Assembly (NCBI GenBank): GCA_034437075.1
Contig: DAOTVD010000027.1
Location: forward strand, 1 to 41,342
From: DAOTVD01 sp034437075
Lineage (GTDB): Bacteria > Chloroflexota > Anaerolineae > Aggregatilineales > J027
Reading direction: 5' to 3'
DNA: 41,342 bases
Positions 7,750-15,919 of the stretch are shown here, piece by piece. Each line of letters starts with the position of its first letter. Position 1 is the stretch's first letter. Position numbers and translations under genes: made by a program. The notes under the pieces were generated by a model. That model saw only the letters and a program-made list of their open reading frames with translations. It was not told where the DNA came from and ran no database searches.

Positions 7750-9045
7750 GTGACAGTCGAATACCGTGATCGTATGGACACGCTCGCGGCTACCGCTGCG
7801 GAAGCTGTCGAGGAGAAAACACATAATCGTCGTGTTATTGTGTTATATCCGCGTCATAGGCAACATCTTTCGCTCATTGCATTATTGCAGAAATATTACG
7901 GTGAGCGCATGTACTTCTACGCATTAAATGAAGAGGACATCGACCTCCGAGCCTTGATGCGTAACCTCTCTCATGATGCGATGTTCCCCATTGGTTTCGG
8001 AGAGAATACTCGGGCGGAATTGCGCAATTCGGATGACCCAGCCGACTGGGCACGTGGCTTTGCGCAAGATATCGCACAGCTTGAATTCAACGAACGCGTT
8101 ATGATTCTGTTGGATAACTTTGATGTGTTACCCCGCGATGATGAAGGCAATAAAGCCCTCTTTACTTCATTCGCCCAACATTTGCCCGAGCACATTCAAA
8201 TCGTCGTGAACGGCAAAGAACTGAGGCGTCAGCTTTGGGCTGACTTAATCAATAAGGAAGCCGTCGTTGCGCTCGGTGATGACGAAACCCTTGGTCAGGG
8301 CATCTTCAAAGAACCCGCCCTGCGGGGTCAACTGGAAGTCTACGCCCTAGCCGGCGGCTCTCGGGTGCTTATTGATGGGCGTCCGATCACCGCATGGGAG
8401 GGTTCATTACCCCGTAACCTCTTCTACTTCTTTATTGATAAGCCGATGGTTACTCGCTCCGAAGTCTTCGAGGCCTTCTGGCCGGACTTAGGCATAAAGG
8501 AAGCCACCAACGTCTTCCATGTAACTAAGCGCAAAATCAGCGAAAAACTTGGCTATGACCTAACAAGCTATGAAAATGGCTTTTACGTACCCAATCCGCG
8601 TTTGGATCGCCTGTATGATGTGGCCATGTTCGATAGCTATATTGACGCGGCGATGAAAGCCAATGATGACGCGACTGCCGAAGAAAATTGGTATCAGGCG
8701 GTAGAAATATACCGGGGCCAATTCCTCAAAGAAGTCAACATGGAATGGGCCAACCAACGTCGGCAAGAGTTACGCGAACTGTATGCTCAGGCGCTCATCG
8801 GCTTAGCGCGCACCTACCGTCACCAGGGTAATAAAGACGATGCGCTGGCCTATTTCATCCGGGCAACGGGCGAAAAACCCGACCGCGAAGACGTACATCG
8901 TGAAATCATGCAATTGTACGCCGATCAAGGCCGAAGAGATGAAGTCGAATACCAGTATCGCTTCCTCGAACAAGTACTGAGCGAACGCCTGGGTATCGAA
9001 CCCAGCCAGGAAACCCGCGAGATGTACGAGCGACTTGTGAAATAA
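7750..9045 (+). CDS. BTAD/SARP-like transcriptional regulator with a degenerate NTPase-like N-domain
   Basis: A 431-residue cytoplasmic protein from the GTG at 7750, which is preceded by AGTGAGG 5 nt away. The N-terminal 180 residues resemble the ATPase region of MalT/STAND-type regulators (VIVLYPRHRQHLSLIALL; a Walker B-like VMILLDNFD at 117-125) but contain no Walker A P-loop. A winged-helix DNA-binding domain of the OmpR/SARP type spans about 195-288 (SEVFEAFWPDLGIKEATNVFHVTKRKISEKLG). A BTAD tetratricopeptide region follows (about 290-430), with the typical EIYRGQFL and LGIEPSQET motifs. It appears monocistronic, with two candidate promoters upstream and a strong terminator downstream. 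Targets cannot be told from the sequence; the neighbouring copper genes are one possibility. Confidence 0.85.
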   Translation: MTVEYRDRMDTLAATAAEAVEEKTHNRRVIVLYPRHRQHLSLIALLQKYYGERMYFYALNEEDIDLRALMRNLSHDAMFPIGFGENTRAELRNSDDPADWARGFAQDIAQLEFNERVMILLDNFDVLPRDDEGNKALFTSFAQHLPEHIQIVVNGKELRRQLWADLINKEAVVALGDDETLGQGIFKEPALRGQLEVYALAGGSRVLIDGRPITAWEGSLPRNLFYFFIDKPMVTRSEVFEAFWPDLGIKEATNVFHVTKRKISEKLGYDLTSYENGFYVPNPRLDRLYDVAMFDSYIDAAMKANDDATAEENWYQAVEIYRGQFLKEVNMEWANQRRQELRELYAQALIGLARTYRHQGNKDDALAYFIRATGEKPDREDVHREIMQLYADQGRRDEVEYQYRFLEQVLSERLGIEPSQETREMYERLVK

Positions 9046-9072
9046 CCACACACACATCTCTTTTTCAGTATG

Positions 9073-9103
9073 ACGCCCCTCTTGTATGTAGGGGTGTTTT
9101 TTT
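9073..9103 (+). terminator. intrinsic terminator of the BTAD regulator gene
   Basis: ACGCCCCT pairs with AGGGGTGT (8 bp including one G-T pair) around a 9-nt loop, followed by seven T residues. On the minus strand the hairpin is not followed by T residues, so it should act only on plus-strand transcripts. Confidence 0.85.
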
Positions 9104-9692
9104 ATGCCACACTGAAGCTGATGAGGATAATCACCAACAATGCGACTTGTGTGACGATCAAAAACCATAGAATATAGCGGTAAGGGCTACTGAATAAATT
9201 AACTAGGCTCGCATAGAAGGGTCGCAGGCGTTGCAGGCCCAGTTTATGCAGCCATGCCCCAGGCGTGGGGCCGGATGCTGGGCGCGTATTCGGTCTGTCG
9301 CGCCGAATGCCATGGTAACCGCTGACAGAATCATGTGGGATATTCCACCATTCAGGGCCCGAATAGGGGGTTTTGCTTTGCGTCTGTCGGCTTGTTTCGT
9401 GGCGCTTATGCTGAGGCTTGTGTGCCCAACGCAGGGCGTCATACGTCCGGCGTTGTTGCGGATCGCTGAGGACTTTGTAAGCCGCGTTCAGTTGCTGGAA
9501 TTGTTCGGTGGCCCAGGCCGATTGGTCGGGGTTCAAATCGGGGTGTACGCGCTTGGCTTCGCGCCGATAAGCGCGCTGAATGTCTTGAGGGGTTGCGCGA
9601 GGCGAGACACTCAACAGATCGTAATAGTCATTACGCGGGTCGTATTGTACAGAACTTGCTTTCACAACACACTCTTTGCCAGGCTGAACCAC
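9102..9692 (-). CDS. J-domain (DnaJ-like) protein with C-terminal membrane anchor
   Basis: A 196-residue protein. A J-domain covers about residues 22-86, with DYYDLLSVSPRATPQDIQ, the essential HPD tripeptide in RVHPDLNPD, and LNAAYKVLSDPQQRRTYD. A polar, Arg-rich linker follows, then one C-terminal transmembrane helix (about 172-194). It lacks the Gly/Phe and zinc-finger regions of DnaJ, so it is a specialised type III J-protein that would recruit DnaK to the membrane. The start shown is GTG 9692, exactly 7 nt after an extended -10 box and possibly leaderless. GTG 9665, nine codons in and preceded by AAAGAG, is an alternative. The client is unknown. Confidence 0.8.
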   Translation of the reverse strand: MVQPGKECVVKASSVQYDPRNDYYDLLSVSPRATPQDIQRAYRREAKRVHPDLNPDQSAWATEQFQQLNAAYKVLSDPQQRRTYDALRWAHKPQHKRHETSRQTQSKTPYSGPEWWNIPHDSVSGYHGIRRDRPNTRPASGPTPGAWLHKLGLQRLRPFYASLVNLFSSPYRYILWFLIVTQVALLVIILISFSVA

Positions 9693-9699
9693 TTTAGTG

Positions 9700-9708
9700 A
9701 TTATAGCA
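9700..9708 (-). promoter_or_regulatory. extended -10 promoter of the J-domain gene
   Basis: On the minus strand TGcTATAAT ends 7 nt before the GTG at 9692. The inverted repeat at 9709-9723 abuts it upstream. Confidence 0.5.
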
Positions 9709-9723
9709 TTTCGATTTTCGAAA
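9709..9723. repeat. inverted repeat TTTCGA-TTT-TCGAAA next to the J-domain gene promoter
   Basis: A perfect 6-bp inverted repeat with a 3-nt spacer, touching the extended -10 of the J-domain gene and lying between two divergent genes. Its position and symmetry fit a small operator; no regulator can be named. Confidence 0.4.
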
Positions 9724-9731
9724 CCCTATGC

Positions 9732-9782
9732 AAGGATAATACGTATAGTGTGCAAGTTGAAACCGCAAGAAGGATAATACGT
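9732..9782 (+). repeat. two direct copies of AAGGATAATACGT, 38 bp apart
   Basis: The 13-bp sequence occurs at 9732-9744 and 9770-9782. The second copy contains the AAGGA ribosome binding site and runs into the start of the membrane protein gene. The first copy has the same ribosome-binding-site-like core but no start codon behind it. Confidence 0.6.
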
Positions 9783-10371
9783 GATGTTGAATGATGTCCT
9801 GCAAAATGCCAATATCCGCCGCCTGGTGGCTATCGGGCTGATCGCGCTGGGGTTGATGCTGGTGATACCGCTTGGGCAGTTGTGGCCACTGTTTGTGGTT
9901 CTGCCTGGGCTGGCGATTTTGGCTGGTTTTTACGCTTGGCCTACTAAACTGGCGGCACCGTTGGCGCTCATCGGTACCGTGACCACTGGAACCGGGCTCA
10001 TCCTGCTTTTTCAAAGCCTAACCGGTTACTGGGAAAGCTGGATTTATATCTGGACACTCTATGGCGTTTTTGTGGGCGGTGGTTTGGTGATGGTGGCCGA
10101 TCGGCTAGAAGAACCGCAGCTTCACCAGATTGGCCGGGTGATGACCCAGGTGAGCTTTGTGGTCTTTTTGCTTTTCGGGGGCGTGGTGACCCTGCTACAG
10201 GTTGCGCTTTCGCGCCTGTTGGTGATGGTGTTGCTAGTCGGCGCGGGGGCCTATTTGCTGATTGGCAACCCATTTCGGCAAGCGGAAGCGAAAACACCTG
10301 CAAAGTTAAGTGCCAGGAAAAATTCGCAACAGAATGTCAGCGTACCCGTATCGTATGATGAAACGGCCTGA
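9781..10371 (+). CDS. small integral membrane protein of unknown function
   Basis: A 196-residue hydrophobic protein with about five to six predicted helices (for example 14-30, 36-52, 56-76, 88-105, 121-140 and 143-160) and a polar, probably cytoplasmic C-terminal tail from about 165. It loosely resembles the small polytopic proteins of the LiaI/DUF5668 type, but no diagnostic motif was recognised. Adjacent GTG (9781) and ATG (9784) codons could both start it. AAGGA at 9770-9774 is 6 nt from the GTG and 9 nt from the ATG. It is transcribed divergently from the J-domain gene, and its end faces the glycyl-tRNA synthetase gene across a perfect 10-bp hairpin. Confidence 0.7.
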   Translation: MMLNDVLQNANIRRLVAIGLIALGLMLVIPLGQLWPLFVVLPGLAILAGFYAWPTKLAAPLALIGTVTTGTGLILLFQSLTGYWESWIYIWTLYGVFVGGGLVMVADRLEEPQLHQIGRVMTQVSFVVFLLFGGVVTLLQVALSRLLVMVLLVGAGAYLLIGNPFRQAEAKTPAKLSARKNSQQNVSVPVSYDETA

Positions 10372-10382
10372 TGGTAAAGGCC

Positions 10383-10413
10383 GCAGGGAAGCTAGGTGGT
10401 TATGCTTCCCTGC
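10383..10413. terminator. hairpin between convergent genes, probably bidirectional terminator
   Basis: GCAGGGAAGC and GCTTCCCTGC form a perfect 10-bp stem with an 11-nt loop between the stops of the membrane protein gene (10371) and glyS (10426). T-rich tails are weak on both sides, so termination strength is uncertain. A smaller GGCCT/AGGCC hairpin lies just upstream. Confidence 0.6.
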
Positions 10414-10425
10414 CTGCTTAATATT

Positions 10426-13422
10426 TTAGTACCCCCGTAGTTGGCTCATCTCGGCTCGGCCACGGGTTAAGCTGGTGATGGCCTGCAATAATCCCAGGCG
10501 ATTGTGCCGCACGGCGTCGTCCTCTGCCATGACCATAACTTCATCGAAAAAGTGGGTGACCTGGGGGACAATTTCGGCAAAATGCGCCAGAAATGCGCCC
10601 ACGTTATAATCCGATGTCAATGCTTGGCGCATAGTCTCAAACGCCTCGTATAGCGCTTGCTCTGCCGGGTCTGTTAATTGGGTGGGGTCTGCCGTATATA
10701 CTGTGCCAACTGGGCGGATGATGCGTTCGCAACGGGCGTAGGCATCCAGAATCGGCTCCCAATCGTCGCGGATTACCCATGCGGATAGTTCCTGAATACC
10801 TTGTTCGGCACGGGCAGGGTTATGACCTTGCTCGGCAAGCACCGCTTCAATAACATCATGTGCTTCATCACGTTCGGTAAACCACACCCGCAAACGCCCC
10901 ACGATAAATTCTACGACCTGGTCTTGCACATTTTGCGGCACGTCCAACGGTTGGTGCTGGGCGACCAATGCCACGGCGCTGCGCAAACTTAATGACCGTC
11001 CTTGGTCGAGCAAAATCTGGACGATGCCCAGCGCCGCCCGGCGCAAGGCATAAGGGTCTGCGCTGCCAGTGGGGGCCAGCCCGGCGGCAAATAGCCCGAC
11101 GAGACTATCCAGGCGATCTAATAGCGCGAGCAAAACGCCCGCTGCACTGGTCGGCAGAACATCGTCCGCGCTGCGCGGCAACCAATGTTCAAAAATCGCA
11201 GACGCGACCGCTGGGTCTTCGCCATGATACTCGGCGTAATGGCGCCCCATTACCCCTTGCAATGATGTGAACTCAACTACCATCTGCGTGGCCAAATCCG
11301 CCTTGGCCAGGTGCGCGGCGCGCTGGGCCACCACGATCAAATCCGGCGCAGCGCCAAGCAATTCGCCAAACGGCGCCACCATGGCTTCTAAGCGGTCATT
11401 CTTGCCTAACATCGACCCTAGTTTTTCCTGGAAGGTCAACGTTCCTAAACGCTCACGATAATCTTGCAAAGGCTTTTGGGTATCGGCCTGGTAGAAAAAT
11501 TCGGCATCCGTGAAACGCGCGCGCAAAACATGCTCGTTACCCGCGCGCACAATGTCCAGATGTTCCGCATCGCCATTGCGCACCGCGATGAAATAAGGCA
11601 GGAGATCGTTTTTGGCGTCCTGCACGGCGAAATAGCGCTGGTGTTTGCGCATCACGGTAATCAACACCTCACGCGGTAGGGCCAAGAAGCGTTCGGCAAA
11701 GGTGCCGCGCAAAGGCGTGGGTTGCTCCACCAAATTCGTGACCTCATCCAATAAACCGGGGTCATCTGGGATGGTGCCGCCAATATCTTTGGCTAAGGCG
11801 GTCGCGCCGTCTTGGATATATGCGCGCCGGGCATCTTGGTCTAGGATAATGTGTTGTGCTTGCAGCTTGGTAAGATAATCGTCGGCGTTCGAGATGGTCA
11901 GTTCTGGCGAGCGCAGCGGGCGCACCCCGCGCGAGGTCTGCCTGCTGACGACCTGGGCATAACTGAACGGGATAAGGGTATCGCCGAACAGCGCCACCAA
12001 CCAGCGGATAGGCCGCGAAAAGGCGACGCCGCTCGCGTTCCAACGCATGGTTTTTGCAAAGCTCAGCCCTGCGATGAAATCTGGCAAGGCTTCCGCCAAA
12101 ACATGTGGCGTCGGTCGGCCTGTATGCTGCACAATGGCGACTAAATATTCGCCGCCATCCATTTCTCGGCGTTGCAAATCGGCAGCCGCCAGGCCGTTTT
12201 TGCGGGCGAAGCCTTCCGCCGCTTTGGTATAGGCGCCGCTATCATCTAAGGCGACACTCACAGGAGGGCCTTTCACCTCCTCGGTTTCATCCGCTTGCAC
12301 GGGCACCAGCGCGCGCGCGATGATCGCCAGCCGACGCGGGGTCGCATAAATTTCTAATTCGTCATAAGCCAAACGCAAGTCTTCGAAAAACGCCGGCGCC
12401 TTTTCCCGTAACTGTTCGAGTGCGGCATCCACATCATCGGCGGGCAGTTCTTCTGTGCCGATCTCTAGCAAGAAATCGGCGGCTTGTTCGGGCGCTGGAA
12501 TATCTGCCGGGGGCGAGAAGTCGAGCACAGAGGGCACCCATGCATTTGCCATCTGTTTGAATGGATGCTCTAAGCTTTCACGCTGTGCGACATAAGCTTG
12601 CGCGATAGATTGGGTCATATTGCGCATTTGCCGGAAGAAATTTGCACGTTCGGTGACGCCAATTGCGCCGCGTGTATCCAGCACATTGAAAAGATGCGAA
12701 CATTTTAGGACATAATCGTAGGCCGGGACGACTAAACCTGCCGCTAAAGCGCTTTCGTATTCGCGCACATAGGTGTCGTAGGTCTGGCGCAGGCCATCGA
12801 CATTCGCGATTTCGAAGTAGTACGTACAATGCTCGATCTCTTGCTGCAAGAACATGTCGCCATAGGTTAATCCGCGCGTGAAGTCAATGTCCCAGACCGC
12901 TTCTACCCCTTGCAACGCGGACACGATGCGTTCTAGCCCATAGGTAATCTCGACGCTCACGGGGTCCATCGTCAGCCCCCCAGCTTGCTGAAAATAGGTG
13001 AACTGGGTGATTTCTTGTCCATCCAGCCAGACTTCCCAACCCAGCCCCCACGCGCCCAGCGCCGGGCTTTGCCAATTGTCTTCCACGAAGCGCAGATCGT
13101 GTTCGCGGGGATTGATGCCCAGCGCTTCGAGGCTATCGAGATACAGTTCTTGTGGGTTGCCGGGGTCGGGCTTCAGAATGACTTGGTACTGATAAAACAT
13201 TTGCATCCGGTTGGGGTTTTCACCATAGCGCCCATCGTCGGGGCGGATGCTGGGCTCGACATAGGCCACCCGCCAGGGCTCCGGGCCGAGCACGCGCAAG
13301 AGCGTAGCCGGGTTACCCGTCCCCGCCCCAACCTGGACGTTGTATGGTTGCCAGAGCACACAGCCTTGCGCGTTCCAAAAAGTGTGCAATTTCATAATGA
13401 CATCTTGGAAAGTGATCGTCAT
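10426..13422 (-). CDS. glyQS: glycyl-tRNA synthetase, fused alpha and beta chains
   Basis: A class II synthetase that charges tRNA-Gly. A single 998-residue chain joins both subunits of the bacterial heterotetrameric enzyme. The alpha part (about 1-290) has the catalytic-core hallmarks WNAQGCVLWQPYNVQVGAGT, GRYGENPNRMQ, LGAWGLGWEVWLDG and YFQQAGGL. After a short proline-rich linker the beta part (about 310-998) begins FLLEIGTEELPADDVDAAL, continues with MRKHQRYFAVQD, and ends in a DALR-like anticodon-binding region. The ATG at 13422 has a weak AAGG upstream. A candidate promoter lies at 13456-13484, inside the end of the preceding gene. Fusion of these chains is known in some lineages, such as Chlamydia; many bacteria keep two genes or use an unrelated dimeric enzyme. 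Confidence 0.96.
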   Translation of the reverse strand: MTITFQDVIMKLHTFWNAQGCVLWQPYNVQVGAGTGNPATLLRVLGPEPWRVAYVEPSIRPDDGRYGENPNRMQMFYQYQVILKPDPGNPQELYLDSLEALGINPREHDLRFVEDNWQSPALGAWGLGWEVWLDGQEITQFTYFQQAGGLTMDPVSVEITYGLERIVSALQGVEAVWDIDFTRGLTYGDMFLQQEIEHCTYYFEIANVDGLRQTYDTYVREYESALAAGLVVPAYDYVLKCSHLFNVLDTRGAIGVTERANFFRQMRNMTQSIAQAYVAQRESLEHPFKQMANAWVPSVLDFSPPADIPAPEQAADFLLEIGTEELPADDVDAALEQLREKAPAFFEDLRLAYDELEIYATPRRLAIIARALVPVQADETEEVKGPPVSVALDDSGAYTKAAEGFARKNGLAAADLQRREMDGGEYLVAIVQHTGRPTPHVLAEALPDFIAGLSFAKTMRWNASGVAFSRPIRWLVALFGDTLIPFSYAQVVSRQTSRGVRPLRSPELTISNADDYLTKLQAQHIILDQDARRAYIQDGATALAKDIGGTIPDDPGLLDEVTNLVEQPTPLRGTFAERFLALPREVLITVMRKHQRYFAVQDAKNDLLPYFIAVRNGDAEHLDIVRAGNEHVLRARFTDAEFFYQADTQKPLQDYRERLGTLTFQEKLGSMLGKNDRLEAMVAPFGELLGAAPDLIVVAQRAAHLAKADLATQMVVEFTSLQGVMGRHYAEYHGEDPAVASAIFEHWLPRSADDVLPTSAAGVLLALLDRLDSLVGLFAAGLAPTGSADPYALRRAALGIVQILLDQGRSLSLRSAVALVAQHQPLDVPQNVQDQVVEFIVGRLRVWFTERDEAHDVIEAVLAEQGHNPARAEQGIQELSAWVIRDDWEPILDAYARCERIIRPVGTVYTADPTQLTDPAEQALYEAFETMRQALTSDYNVGAFLAHFAEIVPQVTHFFDEVMVMAEDDAVRHNRLGLLQAITSLTRGRAEMSQLRGY

Positions 13423-13455
13423 AGTGTTGCCTTATGCATAGGGAAATATGGCTGG

Positions 13456-13484
13456 ATTATGCCGCAGCGTGCTTATGATAACAA
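13456..13484 (-). promoter_or_regulatory. promoter of glycyl-tRNA synthetase gene
   Basis: On the minus strand TTGTTA (13479-13484), 17 nt, then CATAAT (13456-13461). The predicted leader is about 27 nt and includes AAGG before the ATG. The -35 box overlaps the last codons of the upstream zinc-ribbon gene. Confidence 0.5.
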
Positions 13485-14651
13485 GCGCGTGGGCGGTCTT
13501 TCTTGTGCGTCACCTTGCCGACGATTGAAGTTCCAGGCACGGAAGAACGGCACAGGGGCAGCTAACGCCACCAATACGCCAAAGAGGAACAAGAGCGTAC
13601 TCACCAGGCTAAGGCCCAGCAGAAATAAAATGATCGAAACGACCATCAAAACAGCAGCTATGGCAAAAATGCCGCCGGAAAACAACCGCGCTTGGGCGAT
13701 ATTGGCCCGCCGCTCGCCCGTGACCTGGCCCGTCTGCCCGTGGATGATGACCCAATGCCTTTGGCGGTCTACGTTGCGATAGTAGGTTACGTAGACTGGC
13801 ATCAGAAGATACGTCCATTGGTGCTTATCATAATTGGGTGTCCAGCGAAATTCGCGCAAAGACTCGGCCCCGGTCGCGACCTGAATATCCTGTAGCGCCC
13901 GCTGCTTGATGCGCTTTTGGGCTGTATCCCAGGCATCGTCCGGCGGACGTTCGGGCACGCGCACCAGGGCGCCTGCGCGCAGCATATCCGGGGCATACGC
14001 TTGTACCGCGCTCATCTGGAAATCGCCCACCTGTTGCCGGATCGTTTGTTCAGCATCCACAGCAGGCGCGGGGATGTTGGTATAGCGCCGCTGGAGTTGC
14101 CCAACGCGCGGTTCCCAGCGCAAGCGCGTCTCTGTGACTTGCTGCGTTTTCCAGCCCGCGTCATAAACTTCGCGATGGCTGATTACTTCGTAGGGGTAGC
14201 CCGCTTCGGCCTGCCACAGCGCGTTAACATCCACATCTAGCCACCACATCGGGACGTACACCCGTTGGGCGCGGACGCGCAAGTTTTCCAGGCTGAGGTC
14301 AAACGGCTTCATTGGAATCTCGCGCACAAACGTCGTCAAGGCATTCGCAACTGTTTCGTCGGTGGCGCTAAACGGCAAGACGGCCTCGGGCGCATGGATG
14401 TTCATCCGCTCTATAGCACCCTCCGAAGCGGGTACGAGGGTCTCGGCTAGGCAGTTGGGGCATAGCAGGCGTTCGGCATTGTCGGGGATCAAAAAGAGTA
14501 TGTCGCAGCTTTCGCACGCGCCGGGTTGTAAGGGCGCGTCCCAGGCCGCGCGCCAATCGGCTTGCGGTTCAACCGTCGGTTCGGTCGTGGTCGTAGGCTT
14601 AGATGTCGTCAAAGGATAACGCTTTCTGTATCGTATTGGCCGACCAGGCAA
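13473..14651 (-). CDS. zinc-ribbon membrane protein, paralogue of its upstream neighbour
   Basis: A 392-residue protein with one N-terminal zinc ribbon (Cys46, Cys49, Cys64, Cys67), a soluble middle domain, and two C-terminal transmembrane helices with a short basic tail. The YLLMPVYVTYY segment followed by HGQTGQVTGERRA closely matches CLMPVYISAYQF and NAQTANVNGQRP in the adjacent upstream gene, so the pair arose by tandem duplication. Both possible starts are TTG. The one at 14651 overlaps the upstream gene by 53 nt and has GGAG only 3 nt away; the one at 14612 overlaps by 14 nt. Function is unknown. Such proteins are often annotated only as zinc-ribbon or primosomal-like. Confidence 0.65.
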   Translation of the reverse strand: MPGRPIRYRKRYPLTTSKPTTTTEPTVEPQADWRAAWDAPLQPGACESCDILFLIPDNAERLLCPNCLAETLVPASEGAIERMNIHAPEAVLPFSATDETVANALTTFVREIPMKPFDLSLENLRVRAQRVYVPMWWLDVDVNALWQAEAGYPYEVISHREVYDAGWKTQQVTETRLRWEPRVGQLQRRYTNIPAPAVDAEQTIRQQVGDFQMSAVQAYAPDMLRAGALVRVPERPPDDAWDTAQKRIKQRALQDIQVATGAESLREFRWTPNYDKHQWTYLLMPVYVTYYRNVDRQRHWVIIHGQTGQVTGERRANIAQARLFSGGIFAIAAVLMVVSIILFLLGLSLVSTLLFLFGVLVALAAPVPFFRAWNFNRRQGDAQERPPTRLLS

Positions 14652-15879
14652 AAGCTCCAGACAGCATCATGAAGGCGACGTAGCCGACCACTTGAAAGGG
14701 GCTATCATCCCCCGCCAGCAGCGTCACCAGCCCGCCCACTAGCATACACATCACGGACGGCACCATCACGGCCACAACTGCCGCGATGACCTTCAGCCAA
14801 GCGACGGGCCGCTGGCCGTTAACATTGGCCGTTTGGGCATTGACCACCACTTGATAGGTCTCATCTTCAAACTGATAGGCCGAAATATACACGGGCATCA
14901 GGCAGTAGCGCCAGCGCTCGTTTTCCCAATCCATTTTCATGCTGAAATTGCGGATTTTGTCTTTGCCACGCAGGGCCTGTGCGCGACAGGCTTCTTTGAC
15001 GATCTCGCGCATTTTCTCGCGCCCGATCTGCCAGGATGTTTCCAGGTCGCGGTCATAGGCTTGGGCGCGCACCCCCGCCAGATAGCCAGGGTTGTAGGTC
15101 ACCAAACCTTCGGTATCAAAATCGGAGACGCGGTCTAGCAACACTTCGCTGACTTTGGTCGTGCCAGAGACGATGAAATCATCAAACGAGCGCTGAAGCT
15201 GGCCATTGCGCCATTCCCAAACGGTGTAGGTGCGCCGATTATCGCCCGTGCCACTCGTGCGTCGTTCGCCCACTTCGGCCCGCCATTGCGTGTCTGTATC
15301 TGCATCGAATGTCCAGAACGGCAGATAAATCAGATCGAAGCGATCTAGAACCGCTTCGGCTTTCAGGCTATTGGGGGTCATCCAACTGCTACCGAGCCAT
15401 TGGCGCGTGACCTGCCGACATTGATCGGTTTCGACAACAGGCACGATCAGCACACGCGGGCGCAGCAAGTCCTGCGCGGCTTTGCGCTGGATGACCTTCT
15501 CCGAACCGCAAAACGAACAGGTATGCGTCAGCATATCTTCGGGAAGGGTTGTTTGCGCGCCGCAGTTTTCGCACTGGATTTCCTTACGCGCGATGCCCCA
15601 ACCATGCGAGGCTTGCTGGATGGTTTCGGCATTAAAGCTGAATTCTTCGGCGGCTTTGCCGACCCGCTCGCTTTCGGGTTCTTCATGATACCCGCAGAAG
15701 GTACAAGTCAGCCCGCCCTCGGCCACACTAAAGGCTCGGTCGGCGCCACAATTCGGGCAATCGAAGGTCACGATCTCGGTATGATCGGCCTCTTGCCGCA
15801 CTGGCTTGAATACCTGGATGCCCTCCAGAGCGGATTCGGCAGGTTGAAAATTTGATGGAAGTTCTGTCTGTATCGTCAT
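14599..15879 (-). CDS. double zinc-ribbon membrane protein
   Basis: A 426-residue protein from the ATG at 15879. Two zinc ribbons are visible: Cys41/Cys44 with Cys59/Cys62, and Cys103/Cys106 with Cys121/Cys124. A soluble region rich in Trp and Arg follows (LIYLPFWTFDADTDTQWRAE), then the CLMPVYISAY signature, then two or three hydrophobic segments near the C-terminus. In-frame codons extend 55 residues further upstream, but that extension has no ribosome binding site, reads as low-quality sequence and would cross the TATAAT box. The box sits exactly 7 nt before the ATG, so the message is probably leaderless. It overlaps the downstream paralogue. Function is unknown. Confidence 0.75.
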   Translation of the reverse strand: MTIQTELPSNFQPAESALEGIQVFKPVRQEADHTEIVTFDCPNCGADRAFSVAEGGLTCTFCGYHEEPESERVGKAAEEFSFNAETIQQASHGWGIARKEIQCENCGAQTTLPEDMLTHTCSFCGSEKVIQRKAAQDLLRPRVLIVPVVETDQCRQVTRQWLGSSWMTPNSLKAEAVLDRFDLIYLPFWTFDADTDTQWRAEVGERRTSGTGDNRRTYTVWEWRNGQLQRSFDDFIVSGTTKVSEVLLDRVSDFDTEGLVTYNPGYLAGVRAQAYDRDLETSWQIGREKMREIVKEACRAQALRGKDKIRNFSMKMDWENERWRYCLMPVYISAYQFEDETYQVVVNAQTANVNGQRPVAWLKVIAAVVAVMVPSVMCMLVGGLVTLLAGDDSPFQVVGYVAFMMLSGAFAWSANTIQKALSFDDI

Positions 15880-15886
15880 GCCACAG

Positions 15887-15892
15887 ATTATA
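15887..15892 (-). promoter_or_regulatory. -10 box of the double zinc-ribbon gene, predicted leaderless
   Basis: A perfect TATAAT on the minus strand ends 7 nt before the ATG at 15879. No convincing -35 and no Shine-Dalgarno sequence. It lies in the 40-nt gap after the last gene of the long VWA operon. Confidence 0.5.
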
Positions 15893-15919
15893 CAATTGCT
15901 TAAGGTACGGCGCGAACCC

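Noticed and set aside
12985..13782. Plus-strand open frame of about 265 codons spanning the glycyl-tRNA synthetase start and its promoter region
   Set aside because: It crosses two genes on the opposite strand, shows no domain pattern and has no ribosome binding site.
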